A stretch of DNA of 63,007 bases, taken from positions 1 to 63,007 of the forward strand of contig JBCCCR010000038.1 of NCBI GenBank assembly GCA_039033415.1, in the 5' to 3' direction. The notes beneath the pieces are model-generated. The model was given only the letters and a program-made list of their open reading frames with translations, ran no database searches and was not told the origin of the DNA. Within the stretch, counting starts at the first letter, position 1. The number at the start of each line of letters is the position of its first letter. This DNA is from Pseudomonadota bacterium. Its GTDB lineage: Bacteria > Pseudomonadota > Gammaproteobacteria > Xanthomonadales > SZUA-38. A program made the translations under genes and the position numbers. This document shows positions 1-7,031 of this stretch, in pieces.

Positions 1-96
1 GCCCGAAGGCACGTCCTTCAACCAAGAGGCCGGATAAACGTTTGCAAGGTACCTGTCGCTGCTCATCCCACAATGCTCATCAACGGGAATAGCAAT

Positions 97-498
97 CTAG
101 CGGTTGCCAGGGGAGTCCATAAACTTTTTGTTAGGCACCTGCTGTCCCACATGTTGCGCGACCGCTGAAACTAGCCGCTCTGCAATCTCTTGCCGCAGTG
201 GTTGGGACAGCTTTTCCCGAAGAAGGGATCCTATTTCGACTGTGTGAACCTCTTCACCATTGGCCATGAAAGTCACTCTTGAGTCTTCTTGATTCTCGCC
301 ATCGGGCCACCAGCTTCGATACCAATCGATGGTGAGGCTACTTTCATTGAGCCGCGGACAAAACAAGCACATCACAGCAGGGCTATAAGCCGTATGGCTA
401 TCGGTGAGGTCCGTGACCTCTACTCCGATTTGAGCAAGCCCCTTAGAAAGAGCATCTACGGCGCCAGCGTCGGAGAGGAAGAGAAATGGCTCATTCAT
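97..498 (-). CDS. Integron cassette 6: unrecognised 133-aa protein
   Basis: This is the outermost cassette gene seen, in the same orientation as the other five. The start ATG (496-498) lies 9 bases inside the cassette from the attC core at 508. The predicted product is 133 residues, acidic, without signal peptide or membrane helix. It has a Trp-rich stretch (IDWYRSWWPDG, about residues 57-67) and ends inside the presumed attC of its own cassette, which is common for cassette genes. I do not recognise a family. Its function is unknown, and it probably depends on read-through from the cassette promoter near attI or on a promoter inside a neighbouring cassette. Confidence 0.6.
   Translation of the reverse strand: MNEPFLFLSDAGAVDALSKGLAQIGVEVTDLTDSHTAYSPAVMCLFCPRLNESSLTIDWYRSWWPDGENQEDSRVTFMANGEEVHTVEIGSLLREKLSQPLRQEIAERLVSAVAQHVGQQVPNKKFMDSPGNR
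120..136 (-). other. Possible attC end of cassette 6 (half-site)
   Basis: The plus strand reads CTTTTTGTTAGGC up to 136, the same ending (GTTRRRY preceded by a T-run) as the attC sites at 1740-1746 and 2268-2274. It lies where the attC of the sixth cassette should start. No convincing partner core is visible between 1 and 119, so the site is degenerate, longer than the others and cut by the window edge, or fortuitous. The 97-498 reading frame runs through it. Confidence 0.35.
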
Positions 499-507
499 AT
501 GACTTGT

Positions 508-598
508 GCCTAACGATTAAGTTGAGCTGCCGTACTCAGAGGCCTGAGCGCGAAGCGCGCGTGGACTTTCCACGGTCAGCTCCAACGACTTGTTATGC
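508..598 (-). repeat. attC site of cassette 5 (91 bp, long variant)
   Basis: Bounded by GCCTAAC (508-514) and GTTATGC (592-598), matching RYYYAAC/GTTRRRY. The interior keeps the CAGCT-type inner elements seen in the other attCs and has a central GCGCGAAGCGCGC palindrome. It is 33 bp longer than the four 58-bp sites, so cassette 5 probably came from another array. Confidence 0.85.
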
Positions 599-634
599 GG
601 GCAGCTAGCGATAAAGGAGCTTTGCATCAGAACC

Positions 635-868
635 TTATGACCTGAACCTAAACAATGGCTTCGTTTTCGGGGCGATTTCTGGTGACCGTCTCTGCCGGGT
701 AAACAGCAACATTATCCAACCGATGAGATTGAGCCAGGGAATCAAGCCTATAACAAACCAGCCGGAGACATTCAGATCCCTCCGCTTCGCCATCACTGCC
801 AAGGAGATGGAAAAAACCAAACTAGTAAGAGCAACGATTTGGCCGAGCAAAGTGATGTTAACGTCCAT
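635..868 (-). CDS. Integron cassette 5: small two-helix membrane protein
   Basis: A 77-aa product with two predicted membrane helices (about residues 8-26 and 37-57), split by a short basic loop MAKRRDLN and followed by a basic tail. A good ribosome-binding site, CTGGAG, lies 5 bases before the ATG, inside the cassette. The protein is clearly related to those of cassettes 4 and 1: the shared frame is QIVA...S..FS...L..MA..R.L.VSGW.V.GL.P..NL.GW..LL.R. I count about 30 identities over 59 aligned residues with cassette 4. The function is unknown. The size, topology and recurrence could suit a membrane-acting exclusion, immunity or toxin/antitoxin role, but that is speculation. Confidence 0.75.
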   Translation of the reverse strand: MDVNITLLGQIVALTSLVFSISLAVMAKRRDLNVSGWFVIGLIPWLNLIGWIMLLFTRQRRSPEIAPKTKPLFRFRS

Positions 869-886
869 TTTTGCTCCAGGTGAACC

Positions 887-944
887 GCATAACGACTAGG
901 CTCAGCTGCCGGCGCAGCCGGTCAGCTGCAGCAATATGTTATGC
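887..944 (-). repeat. attC site of cassette 4 (58 bp)
   Basis: GCATAAC (887-893) and GTTATGC (938-944) flank a palindromic interior with CAGCTGCCGGC and GCCGGTCAGCTGCAG arms. Nearly identical to the attCs at 1235, 1689 and 2217, as expected of a sedentary chromosomal integron. Confidence 0.92.
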
Positions 945-1023
945 GCGCACATAGCTTAAACACGCGGCACTAACCCGGACTAACCGCTTACGAAAGGCCT
1001 CGGATTTGCTACCCACCGGACTC

Positions 1024-1218
1024 TTACGCTCCTGGTGCCGTTTCTCGAATGCACAGCAAAATTACCCAGCCAACAAGATTGGCAGCAGGAACCAAACCCA
1101 GAACTGCCCAGCCGGAGACGCTCAGCCCTCTGTGACTGGCCATGAGTCCGAGCAATAGTGAGAAATAGGCACTACTCGCTGCGACGATTTGGACTAGCGT
1201 TGTTGAATCGATGTACAT
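1024..1218 (-). CDS. Integron cassette 4: small two-helix membrane protein
   Basis: A 64-aa product with two hydrophobic helices (about residues 8-26 and 35-57) around the loop MASHRGLS. It is a paralogue of cassette 5 (about half of residues identical) and more distantly of cassette 1. AGGA lies 4 bases before the ATG (1216-1218), within the cassette, so it can be translated independently of upstream cassettes. There is no signal peptide or known domain. The proline/asparagine pair in the second helix (P..NL) is conserved in all three family members, and the C-terminus is short and charged. Confidence 0.75.
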   Translation of the reverse strand: MYIDSTTLVQIVAASSAYFSLLLGLMASHRGLSVSGWAVLGLVPAANLVGWVILLCIRETAPGA

Positions 1219-1234
1219 ATTCCTAAGGACAACC

Positions 1235-1292
1235 GCATAACGACTAGGCTCAGCTGCCGGCGTAGCCGGTCAGCTGCAGCTTTTTGTTAGCT
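1235..1292 (-). repeat. attC site of cassette 3 (58 bp)
   Basis: Runs from GCATAAC (1235-1241) to GTTAGCT (1286-1292), with the array's common interior. The GTTAGCT end departs from GTTRRRY at one base but is matched by AGCTAAC at 1689. The TAA stop of the cassette 3 gene lies inside this core (1287-1289). Confidence 0.9.
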
Positions 1293-1685
1293 GTGGCTGG
1301 AGATAATTTGTGCGCGTTGTCCATCAGAACCCACCGCCATTTCAATTTCATCTCCAGACTCGGTTACGATTTGGACGAAGGCAGCGCTCGGCCAGTTTCT
1401 CCCAAGAAACTGAAAAACCACCTTCGCACTCTTGAATGTATTTGTTTCGCCCTCTGCCGAGAGTATTTCACGGAATTTTGAGCGAAGAGCCTCAGTCGAG
1501 AGAACGATTTCTCTAGATGGATTTTCCAGGTCTGGTTCGAATCCAGGCCGCAACAGATTAACCGCGATGTATTTTAGGCCCAAAGGCTTACACACTTCTC
1601 CTAATCGAGGATGCACGTAGCACAACCCGGACTGTGCATGATGCGCGAGGCTTTGGGCCACACTTCGCAATCGTTTTTTGCTCAT
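1287..1685 (-). CDS. Integron cassette 3: unrecognised 132-aa protein
   Basis: A basic 132-residue soluble protein of unknown family, starting MSKKRLRSVAQSL. The ATG lies only 3 bases from the attC core of the upstream cassette (AGCTAAC at 1689), so no ribosome-binding site can lie inside the cassette; initiation must use sequence from the preceding attC or be leaderless. The stop codon lies within its own attC. This tight packing, with gene edge to edge in the cassette, is typical of integron cassettes and supports the call. The C-terminal half (FVQIVTESGDEIEMAVGSDG) looks like beta hairpins. No catalytic motif is evident. Confidence 0.65.
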   Translation of the reverse strand: MSKKRLRSVAQSLAHHAQSGLCYVHPRLGEVCKPLGLKYIAVNLLRPGFEPDLENPSREIVLSTEALRSKFREILSAEGETNTFKSAKVVFQFLGRNWPSAAFVQIVTESGDEIEMAVGSDGQRAQIISSHS

Positions 1686-1688
1686 AAC

Positions 1689-1746
1689 AGCTAACGACTA
1701 GGCTCAGCTGCCGGCGAAGCCGGTCAGCTGCAGTCTTTTGTTAGGC
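1689..1746 (-). repeat. attC site of cassette 2 (58 bp)
   Basis: AGCTAAC (1689-1695) to GTTAGGC (1740-1746), with the shared palindromic interior (GCTGCCGGCG / AGCCGGTCAGC). Confidence 0.92.
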
Positions 1747-1750
1747 GTAC

Positions 1751-2209
1751 TCACCCAGGTTTCTCGGCAGATTGAAATTGATCCGCGATCCAAAGTACTC
1801 CGCACGAAGACTTGCAAAACACTAAGATACCGCAACTCATTTTCTCAGGTGTAACCTTTCGCCAACGGCTGAGGTACGAGGTACCACCGATAAAACGAAA
1901 CTCACCATTCGTATAGTACTGAGTGGCCGCCGAGCCAGACTGACTGAGGAAAGAATCCACGATTTCGTTGGCTGTTGCCTCTGCAACAAGCGGATCATCA
2001 GCGGCAAGGCTACACGCAATGACACGGCACCCAATCCACTTTGCTTCCTCCTCCGAACAGCCGCGGTAGTTTTCCGAAGACGGGTCGAGGCCAGCTCTTT
2101 CCGCTAGAGCAGAAAGCGACATCGGTTCATTGATCCACGAGCAAATGACACGGCCCGCGCCGCGTTTCTCTTCGATTAAGGCTGCCAGGCAATTCGCCTC
2201 TCCATTCAC
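1751..2209 (-). CDS. Integron cassette 2: unrecognised 152-aa cysteine-rich protein
   Basis: The GTG start (2207-2209) follows AGGCGG, which is formed by the end of the upstream attC. The product is 152 residues with eight cysteines (including SCGILVFCKSSCGVLW near the C-terminus) and no obvious signal peptide. The N-terminal part is helical and the C-terminal part beta-rich. I do not recognise a family. Stop codon and start both lie close to the attC borders, so the cassette is a single-gene unit. Confidence 0.65.
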   Translation of the reverse strand: MNGEANCLAALIEEKRGAGRVICSWINEPMSLSALAERAGLDPSSENYRGCSEEEAKWIGCRVIACSLAADDPLVAEATANEIVDSFLSQSGSAATQYYTNGEFRFIGGTSYLSRWRKVTPEKMSCGILVFCKSSCGVLWIADQFQSAEKPG

Positions 2210-2216
2210 GTTATCC

Positions 2217-2274
2217 GCCTAACGACTATGCTCAGCTGCCGCCGTAGGCGGTCAGCTGCAGCTTTTTGTTATGC
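2217..2274 (-). repeat. attC site of cassette 1 (58 bp)
   Basis: GCCTAAC (2217-2223) to GTTATGC (2268-2274). The interior CTCAGCTGCCGCCG / GGCGGTCAGCTGCAG is the same palindrome as in its neighbours, with compensated base changes that keep the stem. Confidence 0.92.
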
Positions 2275-2337
2275 CCGGGAAAGCGTAGTTTTGCGCTCTC
2301 AGGTTGGGCAAGCGGCAGAATACGCCTGTTTCCTTGG

Positions 2338-2535
2338 CTAGCCATTCGACCGTCCCGAAGCCCGCTTTGAACCTGCCAAAAGAACACCTAATGCCACCAG
2401 CAAATTGATGGGTGGAAAGACTCCCGCGACGGCGATCCATGGACTCAGACCTTTCCGCTTAGCCATAACCCAAATAAACACGGGCAGGACCAAGACCGAA
2501 ACTGCTAACAACTGCCATATGGAAATGCCGCCCAC
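2338..2535 (-). CDS. Integron cassette 1: small two-helix membrane protein
   Basis: The first cassette after attI, so the best placed for expression from the cassette promoter. GTG start with GGAGAG 10 bases upstream; the codon just before it is TAA, so no earlier in-frame start exists. The 65-aa product has two helices (about residues 4-23 and 33-54) and the loop MAKRKGLSP. It is the most divergent of the three paralogues but keeps MAKR.GL, the proline-asparagine pair (PPINL) and the short basic tail. Function unknown. Confidence 0.7.
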   Translation of the reverse strand: MGGISIWQLLAVSVLVLPVFIWVMAKRKGLSPWIAVAGVFPPINLLVALGVLLAGSKRASGRSNG

Positions 2536-2560
2536 TTATCAATTGCTCTCCATCGCGAAC

Positions 2561-2600
2561 CGCCGCATAACTACAAGTAGTGGGACTAATTTCCCGGTAT
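2561..2600 (-). other. attI recombination site of the integron
   Basis: The core GCATAAC (2565-2571; GTTATGC on the cassette strand) sits where the first cassette joins the non-cassette leader. It lacks the palindromic interior of attC, as expected for attI. CTACAAGTAG and GGGA-N6-TCCC mini-palindromes follow at 2571-2594. The outer boundary is approximate. Confidence 0.7.
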
Positions 2601-2607
2601 GAGCGGA

Positions 2608-2637
2608 ATTGTGGCGTGATTTCGCGTTTGTGGTCAA
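2608..2637 (-). promoter_or_regulatory. Candidate cassette promoter Pc
   Basis: On the minus strand TTGACC (2632-2637) and CACAAT (2608-2613) are separated by 18 bases, matching 5/6 and 4/6 of the sigma70 boxes. Transcription would start near 2600 and run through attI into cassette 1. The position, between intI and attI, is where Pc lies in many integrons. Sequence inference only. Confidence 0.4.
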
Positions 2638-2735
2638 CGAAAACACGGTTTGTGGGCTGGTACGGTGAGTTGGTTTGGTTTGATATATGGAACATATGGG
2701 GAAGCTGAGTTAAGAACTGCTTTTAGGTCTCTGAT

Positions 2736-3710
2736 TTGAATAGCGATTTTTCATCGCTTTCTGAGTTGCTTCGTGGCATTTCTAAAGAGATCAGCGTCCG
2801 GGGCTACAGCTACCGTACCGAGCAGGCGTATACCGGTTGGGTGCGGCGATTCGTGTTCTTTCATCACCGGACTCACCCGGCGAAGCTTGGCAAGACCTCT
2901 GTTGAGTCCTTTCTGTCGTATTTGGCTACCGACCTGAAGGTAGCTCCCTCCACCCAGAATCAGGCGCTGAACGCCCTGCTCTTTCTCTATCGGCATGTGC
3001 TGAAGATGGAGATGCCTCAGCTCGATGACGTTGCCAGGTCGAAGCGGGCTCGGAAACTGCCTGTGGTACTAACCCGCCGAGAAGTCTCGCTGGTCATGGA
3101 CTGCCTGCACGGCTGGCACTGGCTCGTCGTTGCGCTCCTCTATGGTGCCGGACTGCGGGTGATGGAAGCGCTGCGCCTTCGCGTAAAGGACATCGATTTT
3201 GACAAGCGAACGGTCACGGTACGCGAGGGCAAAGGGAACAAAGATCGCGTAACCATGTTGCCCGAAGAGGTTACGCCACCACTGCGGAATCACCTTAAGT
3301 CGGTGAGAATCACCCACAACGAAGACCTAAAAAAGGGTTTTGGCGACGTGGTGCTGCCGCATGCGCTGGCGCGCAAGTACCCCGATGCCGCCACGAACTG
3401 GTCCTGGCAATGGGTCTTTCCTGCGCCGCACCGATCCATGGACCCGCGCACAGGTCAGTTTGCCCGGCATCATCTATCCCAGGCGGCGGTGAACAAGCAC
3501 CTGGCGCAGGCACGGCGCCGCTGCGGCATCAACAAACACGTCACCTGCCACACGTTTCGCCATTCGTTTGCCACGCACTTGCTGGAAGACGGCTACGACA
3601 TCCGCACCGTGCAGGAGCTTTTGGGGCATAAAGACGTGTCCACCACCATGATCTACACGCACGTGCTGAATCGCGGTGGACGCGGCGTCATCAGCCCGTT
3701 GGACCGATGA
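2736..3710 (+). CDS. intI: Integron integrase IntI
   Basis: A 324-aa tyrosine recombinase. The catalytic set is visible: R141 ([12 protein letters not shown]), K166 (REGKGNKD), H272 and R275 ([12 protein letters not shown]), H298 (LLGHKD) and nucleophile Y307 (TTMIYTHV). The stretch [16 protein letters not shown] (about 207-222) is the extra patch that separates integron integrases from XerC/D and binds attC. The gene is divergent from the cassettes, the usual arrangement. The start is TTG (2736); no ATG lies nearby in frame. The family inserts folded single-stranded attC DNA at attI. The gene looks intact, so the integron may be active. No LexA box was found in its promoter region. Confidence 0.96.
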   Translation: MNSDFSSLSELLRGISKEISVRGYSYRTEQAYTGWVRRFVFFHHRTHPAKLGKTSVESFLSYLATDLKVAPSTQNQALNALLFLYRHVLKMEMPQLDDVARSKRARKLPVVLTRREVSLVMDCLHGWHWLVVALLYGAGLRVMEALRLRVKDIDFDKRTVTVREGKGNKDRVTMLPEEVTPPLRNHLKSVRITHNEDLKKGFGDVVLPHALARKYPDAATNWSWQWVFPAPHRSMDPRTGQFARHHLSQAAVNKHLAQARRRCGINKHVTCHTFRHSFATHLLEDGYDIRTVQELLGHKDVSTTMIYTHVLNRGGRGVISPLDR

Positions 3711-3733
3711 CTCCGCTTTCGCATTTTGGTTTG

Positions 3734-3758
3734 GCGAGCGGGAGGGGTTGCCGCTCGC
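3734..3758. terminator. Hairpin between intI and the ABC permease operon
   Basis: A perfect 8-bp stem, GCGAGCGG (3734-3741) and CCGCTCGC (3751-3758), lies between the convergent ends of intI and the permease gene, 5 bases past the latter's stop. It lacks a strong T-run on either side, so it is a weak intrinsic terminator at best. Confidence 0.4.
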
Positions 3759-3763
3759 GTTGT

Positions 3764-4975
3764 CTAAATCGTTCGAGTTGCGACCGCCGGCGGCACTGAC
3801 GCCGCTCTGCGGGCCGGGCCCAGCACGGCGACCTGGCCCACAATCAGCAGCAGCACCATGGCGACCGGCACGAGGTACCAGCCGAGCGGTGTCAGGCTGA
3901 AGGCTTCGACCATCCACATGTTCAGACCGATCGCCAGCGCGGCTCCGACAACCACGCCTATGGCGCTGATCAGAAAGTTTTCGGTCATGAAGTACCGCAG
4001 GATCGCCGGCTTGCTTGCGCCCAGCGCCCGGCGCGTGCCGATCTGGCGCGTGCGCCTGCTGACGCTGAAGCTGGCCAGCCCCACAATACCGAGAGCCGTG
4101 ATGGCCGTCAGGAGGCTCACGACAAACATCAGAATACCCACCATGCCGGCGTCACCCTGGTAGCTACGCTCTCGGGTCTCCTCCATGGTGGTCATGCCAC
4201 GGATGATGCGCTGACGGCTGCGCTCGGCCAGCAGTTCCTCGATCTCGGGCATCAGGCGGTCACGCTCGCCGGGCTCGGTCCGCACGATGTACCGGGTTGA
4301 GCCAAACAGCGTGTGCTGAGGCACCAGCATGACGCGCTCAACGCCGTTCCAGCCGTTCCAGGGCGCCTGCATCTGCTTGATGATGCCGGTCACGGTCATG
4401 GGCTCGTTGCCGTTGATATAAACGGTGTTGCCCAGGGCTTCCATGAAATCATCGGGGAAGAGCGTCTCGGCCATAGCCTTAGTCAGCAGCACCTTGTCCG
4501 GCCACTCCACGCCCTGAGGTTCACGCCAGTTCACGTCTCCGGCGGTAAAGTTCTCGCCGGCGACCAGCTCGAGCCCATAGGTATCCAGCCCGTGTTCGTC
4601 GATGAAGTACACGGCCACGCCGCTCGACTCGCTTTCGCTGCCGGGCTCGGTTTGGAGACCCATTGACCAGCCACCGCCTCGCAGCGGTACCGAGTTCGAC
4701 TGGATCGCGTTCACCACGCCAGGGGTGTTTCGAATGGCGTCGAGGTCCTCCTGGATGGTGACCCGTTCGTTGAAGTCATCCCCAAAGCCGATGCTGGAGA
4801 GGTAAAAAATGTTGGCCTCGTCCACACCACTGGGCCGCGCCATCAGACGGCTTCGCTCCTGGATAATCGCCACCGCGTTAACGATGATTGCCAGCGTCAC
4901 CGCAATCTGCAGCGCGATCAAAATGGCGCCGGTTTTGTTGCGCGTCAGTGCGCGCCAGATCGGTCCAATTTCCAT
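3764..4975 (-). CDS. ABC transporter permease, FtsX/MacB type (second permease)
   Basis: A 403-aa permease with the MacB-like layout: one N-terminal helix (about 15-38), a periplasmic MacB-core domain of roughly 240 residues, and three C-terminal helices (about 281-303, 333-352, 366-386). The conserved cytoplasmic patch SRRTRQIGTRRALGAS follows the second helix and contacts the ATPase in this family. It lies 15 bases after the other permease of the operon. Two unequal permeases plus a separate ATPase and adaptor form a type VII-like mechanotransmission exporter rather than a single-chain MacB. The substrate is unknown. Confidence 0.88.
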   Translation of the reverse strand: MEIGPIWRALTRNKTGAILIALQIAVTLAIIVNAVAIIQERSRLMARPSGVDEANIFYLSSIGFGDDFNERVTIQEDLDAIRNTPGVVNAIQSNSVPLRGGGWSMGLQTEPGSESESSGVAVYFIDEHGLDTYGLELVAGENFTAGDVNWREPQGVEWPDKVLLTKAMAETLFPDDFMEALGNTVYINGNEPMTVTGIIKQMQAPWNGWNGVERVMLVPQHTLFGSTRYIVRTEPGERDRLMPEIEELLAERSRQRIIRGMTTMEETRERSYQGDAGMVGILMFVVSLLTAITALGIVGLASFSVSRRTRQIGTRRALGASKPAILRYFMTENFLISAIGVVVGAALAIGLNMWMVEAFSLTPLGWYLVPVAMVLLLIVGQVAVLGPARRAASVPPAVATRTI

Positions 4976-4990
4976 GTCTGTCTCCCTTGC

Positions 4991-6301
4991 TTACTGCGAC
5001 TTGAGCTGGCTGGCCGGGGCAATGTTGCACGCTCGCCAGGTGGGATAGAGGCCGGCCAGCAGTGCGGACACAATCGCCAGGCCGATGGCGGTCAGCACCA
5101 TCACCCAGTCCATTTCCGCCAGGTTGGTGAGGAATTCGCCGAATAAATGCTGCACGCCTTGGAGGCCGAGCCACGTCAGGAAAAGCCCCAAAATGCCTCC
5201 GGCCAGTCCGATCATGGCCGACTCGATCAGGTGCTGGGTGAACAGCGTGCCTTTGGTGGCGCCCAGCGCCCGGCGCAGGCCAATGTCACCCGCTTTGCCC
5301 AGAAACTTGGCCAGCAGGAGGCCGATGGTGTTGAGCAGGCACACCAGCAGAAACAGCATCGACAGCCACAGCATCACCTGGGCGTCCTCTTCCACCACTT
5401 CCTGGTGCTCCATCCACTCCATCACGTTGCGCAGCCGGTTATTAAGAGGCCGGGGGAATCGGCCCAGCGCCTTCTGCTCCTCTGCGTAGGCGTTCAGGAA
5501 CGACATGTAGGCTTCCTTTTCCTGCTCGTTGCGCAGCTCCGCCCAGAACTGGATCCACACGCACTCGCCGGCCAGGAACGCCTCGAAGCCTTCACCGTCG
5601 GGCTCCTTCCAGCAGTTGGTGTTGCCGTTGCGCGACAGCTGGTTTGCTACGCCAACGCTGAAGGGAATGTAGACATCCTCGGGCAGATTGAAGGCACCGT
5701 TGGTGACGTCATAAAACTTTGGCACCGGCAGCCACTCGTCGATCACGCCCACCACTCGGAAGTTCATGCCATCCATGGTGACGCGCTTGCCCACCGAGTC
5801 CTCGCCGCCAAACACGCGTTCGTTGATCTCGCGGCTGAGCACCACCACCTGCTCCTGCGCGTCGTCGGCCGACTTGTCCCAGCCGGAGCCGTAGAGAAAC
5901 GGCAGATCGAACATGGGAAAGAAATCGGCGTGCGTGGTGCGAGCATCCACCAGGAACGGGCGTTCGTCTTCGTTGCTGGGCTCCAGCACCAGTCCGCTGC
6001 GGTTGCTCGCCACCTGTCGAAACGCCTTGCCGGCCTTCATCAGGTTTGTTGCGTCAATGTAGGTCAGCTGGTCCACCGGCTCGGTGTTTTCGTCAAACCC
6101 GTTGGCATCCCAGCTGTCGACCTGCACGTAGAACAGCTGATCCGACTTGTGTGGAATCGGATTACTCGACATCAGATAGTTGACGGTCAGCACCGTCATG
6201 CAGGCGCCGATCCCCACCGCGATGGCGGACACCATCAATATGCTCAGGATCGGATTACGGCGGATGCTCAGCCATCCAAGCTTGATGTAGTAGCTGAACA
6301 T
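4991..6301 (-). CDS. ABC transporter permease, FtsX/MacB type (first permease)
   Basis: A 436-aa MacB-like permease with N-terminal helix about 16-44, a large periplasmic domain (to about 310) and three C-terminal helices (about 315-340, 365-386, 400-422). The signature GDIGLRRALGATKGTLFTQHL after the second helix is the family coupling motif. The periplasmic domain has an unusual DSWDANGFDENTEP segment near residue 70. It overlaps nothing but lies 4 bases downstream of the ATPase gene, so the two are co-transcribed and probably translationally coupled. It likely pairs with the permease downstream as a heterodimer. Confidence 0.9.
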   Translation of the reverse strand: MFSYYIKLGWLSIRRNPILSILMVSAIAVGIGACMTVLTVNYLMSSNPIPHKSDQLFYVQVDSWDANGFDENTEPVDQLTYIDATNLMKAGKAFRQVASNRSGLVLEPSNEDERPFLVDARTTHADFFPMFDLPFLYGSGWDKSADDAQEQVVVLSREINERVFGGEDSVGKRVTMDGMNFRVVGVIDEWLPVPKFYDVTNGAFNLPEDVYIPFSVGVANQLSRNGNTNCWKEPDGEGFEAFLAGECVWIQFWAELRNEQEKEAYMSFLNAYAEEQKALGRFPRPLNNRLRNVMEWMEHQEVVEEDAQVMLWLSMLFLLVCLLNTIGLLLAKFLGKAGDIGLRRALGATKGTLFTQHLIESAMIGLAGGILGLFLTWLGLQGVQHLFGEFLTNLAEMDWVMVLTAIGLAIVSALLAGLYPTWRACNIAPASQLKSQ

Positions 6302-6305
6302 GGCG

Positions 6306-7010
6306 TTAGGCGGCCGCTTCCGGTGCCGACAGGGTATCGACGCTGGAGTCTTCGCTCACCTGCCCGTCTCGGATATAGATGTTGCGAGTGGCCTGCTCGG
6401 CCAGCGACGGGTCGTGGGTCACCATGATGATGGTAGTGCCGCGCTGGTTGATCTCGGTTAGCAGGGCCATCACGCTCGCGGCCATCTGCGTATCCAGATT
6501 ACCGGTCGGCTCGTCAGCCAGCAGGAATCGTGGTTCACCAGCCAGCGCCCGGGCAATGGCCACGCGCTGCTGCTGGCCGCCGGAAAGCTGTGACGGCAGG
6601 TGTTTGGTTCGAGAAGCAAGGCCCACGGTCTCCAGCACGCTCTCGATCCGGCGCTTGCGCTCACCCGCCTTGAAGCCACGGTAGCGCAGCGGGACGTCCA
6701 CGTTGTCGAAGACGTTCAGGTCCGGAATCAGGTTGAAGCTCTGAAAGATAAACCCGATTTTCTCGTTGCGAACGTTAGATCGCTTAGCGTCACTGAGGCC
6801 CGATACGTCAGAGCCGTCGAGTTTGTAGACGCCGCTCTCAAAGGTCTCCAGCAGGCCGGCGATGTTGAGGAAGGTGGTTTTGCCTGATCCGGATGGGCCG
6901 GTTACCGCCACAAACTCTCCCTCGGCCACCTCCATGGAGAACGCACGCAGCGCGTGGGTCTCGACGGTGTCGGTGCGGTAGATCTTGGCAACATTCTGCA
7001 TGCTCAGCAT
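6306..7010 (-). CDS. ABC transporter ATPase, LolD/MacB family
   Basis: A 234-aa ATPase. Walker A is GPSGSGKTT (38-46), the Q-loop lies in FIFQSFNLIPDL, the signature is LSGGQQQR, Walker B is FLLADEPTGNLD, and the switch histidine is in MVTHD. The combination FNL.P and DEPTGNLD places it in the LolD/FtsE/MacB group, whose members drive periplasmic or outer-membrane-directed export rather than import. It sits between the adaptor gene and the two permeases and should energise them. The C-terminal 20 residues (from DGQVSEDS) are acidic and not conserved. Confidence 0.95.
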   Translation of the reverse strand: MLSMQNVAKIYRTDTVETHALRAFSMEVAEGEFVAVTGPSGSGKTTFLNIAGLLETFESGVYKLDGSDVSGLSDAKRSNVRNEKIGFIFQSFNLIPDLNVFDNVDVPLRYRGFKAGERKRRIESVLETVGLASRTKHLPSQLSGGQQQRVAIARALAGEPRFLLADEPTGNLDTQMAASVMALLTEINQRGTTIIMVTHDPSLAEQATRNIYIRDGQVSEDSSVDTLSAPEAAA

Positions 7011-7031
7011 GAGATTTCTCCCTGAAAAACG

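Noticed and set aside
508-2274. CRISPR array suggested by regularly spaced similar repeats
   Set aside because: The repeats are 58-91 bp, have RYYYAAC/GTTRRRY ends and alternate with genes; they are attC sites next to an integrase.
2571-2735. LexA box in the intI promoter, as in some mobile and Vibrio integrons
   Set aside because: No CTGT-N8-ACAG or close variant was found between attI and intI.
5147-6427. Long plus-strand open frame (426 codons) over the permease gene
   Set aside because: It is antisense to a clear FtsX-type permease, with a histidine/glutamine/alanine-rich composition typical of a GC-rich shadow frame.
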